This document shows positions 14,865 to 19,889 of a stretch of 19,889 nucleotides of DNA, in pieces. Source of the DNA: Arenicellales bacterium (GTDB lineage Bacteria; Pseudomonadota; Gammaproteobacteria; Arenicellales; UBA868); the NCBI GenBank assembly GCA_028825345.1, contig JAPKAJ010000009.1:1-19889 (forward strand), given 5' to 3'. Each line of letters opens with the position of its first letter. The first letter of the stretch is position 1. The position numbers and the translations under genes are program-made. The notes under the pieces are model-generated. The model ran no database searches and was not told where the DNA came from. It saw only the letters and a program-made list of their open reading frames with translations.

Positions 14865-15582
14865 TATGACCTCGCGCCCGACCTCTGACGATACGCCAGG
14901 GCTTGGCCTTGCGGAGCGTGAGGTTGCGGATTTTCTGCGCCGTCACCCGGATTTCTTTGAGCGCCACCTCGCCTTGTTAACCGAACTGGTGGTTCCTCAT
15001 TCGGGTCGTACCGGTGCGGTATCGCTGCTGGAACGCCAGGTTACCGTCCTGCGTGACCAGCTTGGTGCTGAACGTGGCCGCTTGAAGTTGTTGATGAACG
15101 CGGCGCGTGAAAACAGTCGGCTACAACAGCGGCTGCAACGCTGTTTTCAGGCGATCGCCAGCGCCTGTGATTTGAGCGACCTGGCACGTGTTGTGCCCGA
15201 GGTGTTGCAAAAGGAGTTTGACCTGGATAGCGTTGTTGTCAAATTTCTCGATACGGTTGTGGGCACGACGGCGCCAGTGCAAGCTCTCGCGGCTTATTCT
15301 GATGAAACGGTGCAGGCGCTGATTCAGCGTTTTCAGGGAAACGCCTGTTTGGTCGAGGCACCACCATCGGTCGAGGTGATGTGTCACCTTCCACCGGCCA
15401 GCGCTTCGCGGGTTGGTTCATGCGCAGTAGTACCGATATGCAATCCAGATCAGGTTCTACTCGGCTGGGTGATCCTGGCTGCGCATGATTCGCAGCGCTA
15501 TCGTGCAGATATGGACACGGTGCTGCTTGAGGGGCTGGGGGGGCTGATCGGTGCCGCCTGCACCCGCCTTAATCTTCCCTGA
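14842..15582 (+). CDS. DUF484 family protein (YigA-like)
   Basis: A 246-residue cytoplasmic protein of the DUF484 family, sited between dapF and xerC as in E. coli (yigA). The N-terminus has VADFLRRHPDFFERHLALL, then VPHSGRTGAVSLLERQV, followed by a likely coiled coil (about 65-105) and a GAF-like C-terminal half. The family has no established biochemical activity; its link to XerC is by gene order. Two starts are possible: ATG 14842, overlapping dapF by 23 bp, and ATG 14866, one base after the dapF stop. Neither has a strong ribosome site. The choice affects only the first eight residues. Confidence 0.88.
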   Translation: MDSGRFFDMTSRPTSDDTPGLGLAEREVADFLRRHPDFFERHLALLTELVVPHSGRTGAVSLLERQVTVLRDQLGAERGRLKLLMNAARENSRLQQRLQRCFQAIASACDLSDLARVVPEVLQKEFDLDSVVVKFLDTVVGTTAPVQALAAYSDETVQALIQRFQGNACLVEAPPSVEVMCHLPPASASRVGSCAVVPICNPDQVLLGWVILAAHDSQRYRADMDTVLLEGLGGLIGAACTRLNLP

Positions 15583-15591
15583 GTTCGGGTT

Positions 15592-16494
15592 ATGACTGGC
15601 AAAGATAATTTGGTCAGCGCTTTTCTTGATTACCTGCGTTACGAGCGCCGATTTTCCACTCACACTGTGTCGGCGTATGAGCGTGATCTTGCACGGCTTG
15701 TCGCATTTGCCGCCGAGCGTGGTGTCAGTAATTTGCTCAAGCTTGCGCCAGCACAGGCGCGGTTGTTTCCTGCGCGTTTGCATCATGCGGGGCTGGCCAG
15801 CCGCTCTATCAGCCGTAGCCTGTCGGCTGCGCGTTCGTGTTATCGCTATTGGCTGCGTGAGAAACGAGTCAAGGCCAACCCCTTTGAGGGTGTCTCGGCC
15901 CCGCGCGGCCAGCGCAAACTGCCCAGCACCCTTAATATCGAGCAAGCGGCACAACTCGTTGCGATCAAGCCGCGCTCGGACCTGGACTACCGCGACCGGG
16001 CGATGCTCGAGCTGTTTTATTCGTCAGGCCTGCGTTTGTCCGAATTGGCGGGTACGGATCTTAAGGATATTGATTTGGCCACCTGTACTATCGTGATTAC
16101 CGGCAAGGGAGGGAAGACCCGGGTGGCGCCGGTCGGGCGCTATGCCATTAAGGCCATTACTGACTGGCTGGAGCACCGAGAGACCCTGGCAAAGCCGGAG
16201 GAAGTCGCGGTATTTATCGGACGCCAGGGGTCTCGCCTGGGACCGCGTGCGATTCAGAAACGAGTTCAGGTCTGGGCAGCCCGCCAGGGGCTGGGGCGCG
16301 GCGTACACCCGCACATGCTCCGTCACTCCTTCGCCAGCCACCTGCTGGAATCAAGTTCAGATCTGCGTGCGGTGCAGGAATTGCTGGGTCATGCCGATAT
16401 CTCGACCACGCAGATTTACACGCACCTTGATTTTCAGCATCTGGCAAAGGTTTATGATCAGGCGCATCCGCGAGCACGCCGACGCAAGAGCTGA
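15592..16494 (+). CDS. xerC: Tyrosine recombinase XerC
   Basis: XerC and XerD resolve chromosome dimers at dif under FtsK control. The 300 residues (E. coli 298) have an N-terminal SAM-like core-binding domain (about 5-100) and the catalytic domain. The catalytic set is complete: R148 in SGLRLSEL, K172 in GKGGKTR, H241 and R244 in HMLRHSF, H267 in LLGHADI, and the nucleophile Y276 in QIYTHLD. The position after dapF and DUF484, 9 bp from the latter's stop, and the length distinguish it from a phage or integron integrase. The last residues are basic (RARRRKS). Confidence 0.95.
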   Translation: MTGKDNLVSAFLDYLRYERRFSTHTVSAYERDLARLVAFAAERGVSNLLKLAPAQARLFPARLHHAGLASRSISRSLSAARSCYRYWLREKRVKANPFEGVSAPRGQRKLPSTLNIEQAAQLVAIKPRSDLDYRDRAMLELFYSSGLRLSELAGTDLKDIDLATCTIVITGKGGKTRVAPVGRYAIKAITDWLEHRETLAKPEEVAVFIGRQGSRLGPRAIQKRVQVWAARQGLGRGVHPHMLRHSFASHLLESSSDLRAVQELLGHADISTTQIYTHLDFQHLAKVYDQAHPRARRRKS

Positions 16495-16893
16495 GCGATA
16501 AATGGCCTTGCGTTGCGGCCTGATTGGCAAACGTGGAAGTGTTTGGTCGATTTCGAGTTTTTTCTCAGGTCGACCTTGGGCGTCAGTTCGGTGATGGGGC
16601 TTGGCCCATTTGCCGGGTTTGCCGTGCAGTGCGATCCCGCAGGTGTTGCCCGGCACGGTTCGATCCCGAGAGTCCTCAGCTATGCGACCATGGCAGACGC
16701 TTTGTCTGGCACGATGACAGGGGCCAGGCCCTGACTGCCAGATCGCGGATTGCAGGTGGCCAGGATCGATCGCTTATTTTTGTTTACTGTTAGATACGAC
16801 TAAGGGCTTGATCCACATGGTAATATCGCGCTCTTCGCCGGCCCGCTGGGGCGGTGAGAAGCTGAATGAACCCCCTATCTTTGAGGATTTCCC
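16495..16893. other. 399-bp region between xerC and hppA without a convincing gene
   Basis: Two overlapping ORFs on the plus strand (73 codons from 16513, 89 codons from TTG 16524) look non-coding. They lack ribosome sites, share the same DNA in different frames and resemble no family I know. The second has a cysteine cluster (CRVC, CC). The final part near 16780-16890 is AT-richer and should hold the hppA promoter; a TAATAT hexamer near 16821 has no good -35 partner. No strong terminator follows xerC. I see no riboswitch I can support. Confidence 0.6.
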
Positions 16894-18909
16894 ATGTCTT
16901 TTGTTGCTTTGGTTCCAGTTATTCTGGGCATCATCGGCCTTATAGCAGCGTTTGCTATCTATCGCACTTTACTTTCTTACGCTCCCGGCACCGGCAAGGT
17001 GACCCAGATCGGCGACCAAATCCACAAAGGTGCACTGGTCTTCATGCGCCGCGAATACACTTACCTTGCGATATTCGCAATCGTAGTAGGCGTATTGATA
17101 TTTTTCTCCGATTTGGGCTGGCGTACCGCAATCGCATTTTTCATTGGTGCTATTGCCTCGGCCTCGGCTGGGTACATCGGCATGTTTGCCGCAACCCAGG
17201 CCAACGTGCGCACCACAACCGCAGCCGCCGAAAACGGCGCGGCTGCCGCATTGACCGTGGCGTTTTACGGTGGCTCGATCATGGGTCTTACGGTTGCTGC
17301 CATGGGCCTTTTGGGATTGGGACTTCTTTATCTCGCTTTTGGGGGTGATCCACATACCGCTCACGTGATTCACGGCTTTGGCATGGGAGCTTCGACGGTG
17401 GCACTGTTCTCGCGTGTCGGCGGGGGTATATTTACCAAGAGTGCAGATGTGGGTGCCGACCTGGTCGGCAAGATTGAGGCCGGTATTCCAGAGGATGATC
17501 CGCGTAACCCCGGCGTGATCGCTGATAACGTAGGCGATAACGTCGGCGATGTGGCCGGGATGGGCTCGGATATCTTTGAATCTTATTGTGGCGCCATGAT
17601 TGCCTCTATTGCGATCGCGGCTACCTTGGGGCCTGAGGTGCTGGACACGTTGGCTGGTGGCGATCAGAGCAAGCTCATGTTCTTGCCGCTGGCGCTGGCC
17701 TCGGTCGGAATCCTGTGTTCTCTGGCAGGCATCGCCCTGGTTAAGGGTGCCTCGAGCAAGGCTCCCGAGACGGCACTGCGTACCGGTACCATTGGAGCCT
17801 CAGTCATATTTATTGTTGCGGCCCTGGCGCTGATCCATTGGTCGGATATCAGCCTTAATATCTGGTGGTCGGTTGTGGTCGGCGCCCTTGGTGGCATCGT
17901 CATTGGTCTTGTGACCGAGTACTACACCGCCGGCAGCCCGGTTCGCAAGATCGCACGCGCGGGTGAGACTGGCCCGGCGACGGTGATGATTGCCGGGCTT
18001 GCGATCGGCATGCAGTCCGTGGTGGTGCCGGTACTGGTGCTGTGCGCAATAATCTGGGTCGCCAGTTCATTGTCTGGCCTTTACGGGGTTGGTATTGCCG
18101 CGGTCGGTATGCTGGCTACCGTTGGCATTACCATGGCGATTGATGCCTACGGGCCAGTTGCCGACAACGCTGGCGGCATTGCCGAGATGGCGGGCCTGGG
18201 TGAGGAAGTACGCCAGATTACCGACACGCTGGATGAACTGGGTAATACCACTGCAGCGATTGGCAAGGGTTTTGCTATCGGCGCGGCAGCACTGGCCGCC
18301 CTTGCGATCATCTCGGCTTATATCGAGACTGTGGCTCAGCGCCTGCCGGACTTCAGTTTGCAGATCAATGACCCGATTGTTCTAACGGGTATGTTTCTGG
18401 GCAGTATCTTCCCGTTCCTGGTCAGCAGCCTGACGATGACTGCGGTGGGTGATGCGGCCTTTGAAATGATTCGCGAGATTCGACGTCAGTTCAAGGAAAT
18501 CCCCGGCCTTCTGGAAGGCACTGCGGAACCGGATACAGCCCGTTGCGTGGATATTGCCACCACGGCTGCGCTCAAGCGTATGGTCGCGCCAGGCGTGCTG
18601 GCTGTAGGCGCGCCGGTGGTCGTCGGCTTCACCCTCGGCCCGGCTGCACTGGGCGGTATGCTTGGCGGTGCACTGCTCGGCTGTGTACTGCTGGCGCTGA
18701 CCATGGCCAATGCCGGCGGAGCCTGGGACAATGCCAAGAAGTATGTCGAGAAGGGTAACCTCGGTGGCAAGGGTTCCGACGTGCACAAGGCCGTCGTAGT
18801 CGGAGATACCGTAGGGGATCCATTTAAGGATACCTCAGGGCCTTCGATGAATATTCTGATCAATGTGATGGCGATCGTTTCACTTGTGATTGCCCCACTT
18901 TTGGGCTGA
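16894..18909 (+). CDS. hppA: Membrane-bound K+-dependent-type pyrophosphatase (H+ or Na+ pump)
   Basis: A 671-residue integral membrane protein with about 16 helices that couples pyrophosphate hydrolysis to H+ or Na+ export. The substrate-binding signature [18 protein letters not shown] (186 onward) continues into [18 protein letters not shown]. Later come [22 protein letters not shown] and the C-terminal motif [20 protein letters not shown]. In the loop [10 protein letters not shown] (450-459), Ala454 and Gly457 occupy the positions that are Lys and Thr in K+-independent enzymes, so this should need K+ for full activity. The ion pumped cannot be decided by eye. The start ATG 16894 has GAGGA at 16883-16887. 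It is monocistronic: the upstream gap is long and an intrinsic terminator follows. Confidence 0.96.
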   Translation: MSFVALVPVILGIIGLIAAFAIYRTLLSYAPGTGKVTQIGDQIHKGALVFMRREYTYLAIFAIVVGVLIFFSDLGWRTAIAFFIGAIASASAGYIGMFAATQANVRTTTAAAENGAAAALTVAFYGGSIMGLTVAAMGLLGLGLLYLAFGGDPHTAHVIHGFGMGASTVALFSRVGGGIFTKSADVGADLVGKIEAGIPEDDPRNPGVIADNVGDNVGDVAGMGSDIFESYCGAMIASIAIAATLGPEVLDTLAGGDQSKLMFLPLALASVGILCSLAGIALVKGASSKAPETALRTGTIGASVIFIVAALALIHWSDISLNIWWSVVVGALGGIVIGLVTEYYTAGSPVRKIARAGETGPATVMIAGLAIGMQSVVVPVLVLCAIIWVASSLSGLYGVGIAAVGMLATVGITMAIDAYGPVADNAGGIAEMAGLGEEVRQITDTLDELGNTTAAIGKGFAIGAAALAALAIISAYIETVAQRLPDFSLQINDPIVLTGMFLGSIFPFLVSSLTMTAVGDAAFEMIREIRRQFKEIPGLLEGTAEPDTARCVDIATTAALKRMVAPGVLAVGAPVVVGFTLGPAALGGMLGGALLGCVLLALTMANAGGAWDNAKKYVEKGNLGGKGSDVHKAVVVGDTVGDPFKDTSGPSMNILINVMAIVSLVIAPLLG

Positions 18910-18929
18910 AAAATAACAACCTCTTAGGT

Positions 18930-18958
18930 CATTACCCCAAGGATGGATAAGGGGAATG
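18930..18958 (+). repeat. Hairpin between hppA and its terminator
   Basis: CATTACCCC (18930-18938) and GGGGAATG (18951-18958) can form an 8-bp stem with one bulged A and a 12-nt loop. No T-run follows directly, so it is not the terminator itself but may protect the hppA transcript end. Confidence 0.35.
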
Positions 18959-18962
18959 GCGG

Positions 18963-18989
18963 GGCCGGCGTTAAGCCGGCCTTTTTTTT
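18963..18989 (+). terminator. Rho-independent terminator after hppA
   Basis: GGCCGGC (18963-18969) and GCCGGCC (18975-18981) form a perfect 7-bp GC stem with a 5-nt loop, followed by eight T residues (18982-18989). It lies 53 bp after the hppA stop and separates hppA from the acetyltransferase gene. Confidence 0.93.
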
Positions 18990-19051
18990 GTGCTCCAGAC
19001 GGTTGACAATAGCCTTTTACACAAAGTGAATTGGTTGACCATAAAGAACCG

Positions 19052-19585
19052 ATGGATATTGTCACCAGAACAGCGGTTGAGACCGATCTTAAGGCAGTGC
19101 ATGCAATCTATGCGCAAGAGGTGTTGCACGGTACCGCCTCTTTTGAGCTCGATCCGCCGACTCCGGCTTTGATCGCTGAGCGTTGGCAAATGGCCAAGAA
19201 TGCGGGACTGCCTTACCTGGTGGCGCAGATCAACGACAGGGTCGCCGGTTTTGCCTATGCTTTGCCGTATCGCTCCCGCCCGGCCTATCGTTATACCGTG
19301 GAGCACTCGATTTATGTCGAGGCGGATTCGCGCCGACAGGGGATTGGTGCACGGCTTTTTGGTGATCTGATTGATGCCTGCACCGCCTGGGGCGCCCGAC
19401 AGATGATTGGCATTATTGGCGACAGCGCCAACGCGGCTTCCATCCGCGCGCATGAGCATGCCGGGTTCAGACAAGTAGGCACTCTGGAGAATGTAGGATG
19501 GAAATTTGATCGCTGGCTGGATAGCGTGATCGTACAGCGTACACTGGGTCCGGGGAATGGCGAGCCGCGAGGAGGATGTCAGTGA
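19052..19585 (+). CDS. GNAT N-acetyltransferase (phosphinothricin/MnaT-like)
   Basis: A 177-residue GNAT-fold acetyltransferase of the phosphinothricin/L-amino acid N-acetyltransferase type. Family landmarks are ASFELDPPT (29-37), LPYLVAQINDRVAGFAYA, PYRSRPAYRYTVEHSIYV, the acetyl-CoA loop RRQGIGARL (94-102), QMIGIIGDSANAASI, and GWKFDRWLDSVIVQRTLG. Members acetylate methionine derivatives or phosphinothricin; the natural substrate here cannot be assigned. A TTG at 19031 is in frame, but ATG 19052 matches the family start. The downstream gene overlaps by four bases (GTGA, 19582-19585), so the two are coupled. Confidence 0.9.
   Translation: MDIVTRTAVETDLKAVHAIYAQEVLHGTASFELDPPTPALIAERWQMAKNAGLPYLVAQINDRVAGFAYALPYRSRPAYRYTVEHSIYVEADSRRQGIGARLFGDLIDACTAWGARQMIGIIGDSANAASIRAHEHAGFRQVGTLENVGWKFDRWLDSVIVQRTLGPGNGEPRGGCQ
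19570..19575 (+). promoter_or_regulatory. Consensus Shine-Dalgarno for the VOC-like gene
   Basis: A perfect AGGAGG sits six bases before GTG 19582, inside the end of the acetyltransferase gene. It decides the start of the last gene as the GTG that overlaps the TGA stop. Confidence 0.75.
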
Positions 19586-19889
19586 GTGTTGTAATGCCGT
19601 GCACTGTTGACCACCTGGTGGTCGGGGCCGCGTCCCTTGATGCCGGGTGTACTTTTGTTGCGGATCTGCTGGGTGAGTTGCCGCTGCCTGGCGGGGTTCA
19701 TCCACAACTGGGCACCCATAACGCCGTGTTGTCGCTGGGTGGATCGGTATACCTTGAAGTGATCGCGATTGATCCTGATGGCAAGACACCCGCCTTTCCT
19801 CGCTGGTTTTCGCTTGACAGTGACCAGACCCGGGCCGACCTTGAGGTTAGCCCGCGGCTACTGACCTGGGTGGTACGCACACCTGCAAT
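19582..19889 (+). CDS. VOC/glyoxalase-like domain protein, N-terminal part (3' end outside window)
   Basis: The frame from GTG 19582 stays open to the window edge and gives about 102 residues. The product begins with the VOC pattern VDHLVVGAASLDAG, then LLGELPLPGGVHPQLGTHN, LSLGGSVYLEVIAIDPDG, PRWFSLDSDQ and LLTWVVRT. This resembles the glyoxalase-like domain group (PF13468 type), a probable metal-binding enzyme of unknown substrate. The GTHN histidine and the YLEV glutamate are in positions typical of metal ligands in this fold. The start is supported by AGGAGG at 19570-19575 and the 4-bp overlap with the acetyltransferase, which suggests the two act together. Only half of the protein can be seen. 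Confidence 0.75.
   Translation, partial: MSVVMPCTVDHLVVGAASLDAGCTFVADLLGELPLPGGVHPQLGTHNAVLSLGGSVYLEVIAIDPDGKTPAFPRWFSLDSDQTRADLEVSPRLLTWVVRTPA

Noticed and set aside
16524..16793. 89-codon ORF with CxxC and CC cysteines before hppA
   Set aside because: TTG start, no ribosome site, overlapped by another frame, and composition unlike the real genes. The cysteines alone do not make a zinc protein.
16848..16880. G-run and C-run before hppA as a riboswitch
   Set aside because: Only a 4-5 bp stem could be drawn, and no known riboswitch consensus, including the fluoride type, fits.
18971..19789. 272-codon minus-strand ORF opposite the acetyltransferase and VOC genes
   Set aside because: It runs through the hppA terminator, has a low-complexity, domain-free translation and lies opposite two strongly recognised proteins.

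Overview
The window looks like ordinary chromosome of a gammaproteobacterium of moderate to high GC. The evidence is a set of gammaproteobacterial housekeeping genes: priA, zapE, rraA, yrfG, nudE, cysQ, and the dapF-DUF484-xerC block in its familiar order. There is no phage, plasmid, insertion sequence, CRISPR array, rRNA or tRNA. I cannot name the genus. The long-form HisG, which reads unlike the enterobacterial enzyme, and the K+-dependent-type membrane pyrophosphatase suggest a non-model lineage.

Layout. 1-1552: end of a spermidine-synthase-like gene, a NYN/OST-HTH RNA-binding protein and a small conserved-looking unknown. 1725-3653: three periplasmic thioredoxin-fold genes (DsbC, a TlpA/ResA-like protein, DsbE/CcmG-like). 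3728-5267: hisG and a flavin reductase-like protein, meeting a convergent fructosamine kinase (5277-6161, minus). 6162-6608: the largest gene-free gap, AT-rich, with a perfect DnaA box, three evenly spaced TGATCA palindromes and a leader hairpin that would cover the priA ribosome binding site. 6609-10045: priA and a Rieske oxygenase. 10061-12357 (minus): tightly packed yrfG-rraA-zapE. 12570-13939: nudE-cysQ, divergent from yrfG. 14034-16494: dapF-DUF484-xerC. 16495-16893: a gap without a convincing gene. 16894-18909: hppA, followed by a strong intrinsic terminator. 19052-19889: a GNAT acetyltransferase overlapping a VOC/glyoxalase-like gene that runs off the window.

How the genes fit together. 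The thioredoxin-fold trio forms a small envelope disulfide/thiol module. The yrfG/nudE/cysQ divergon removes nucleotide by-products (GMP/IMP, ADP-ribose-type compounds, PAP). priA, xerC and zapE serve replication restart, dimer resolution and division. I see no clearly new multi-gene system. The most interesting signals are the structured priA leader and its DnaA-like sites, a Rieske oxygenase with Glu at the position of the usual bridging Asp, an RraA that keeps the aldolase residues, the unusual HisG, and the detached thioredoxin-fold trio.
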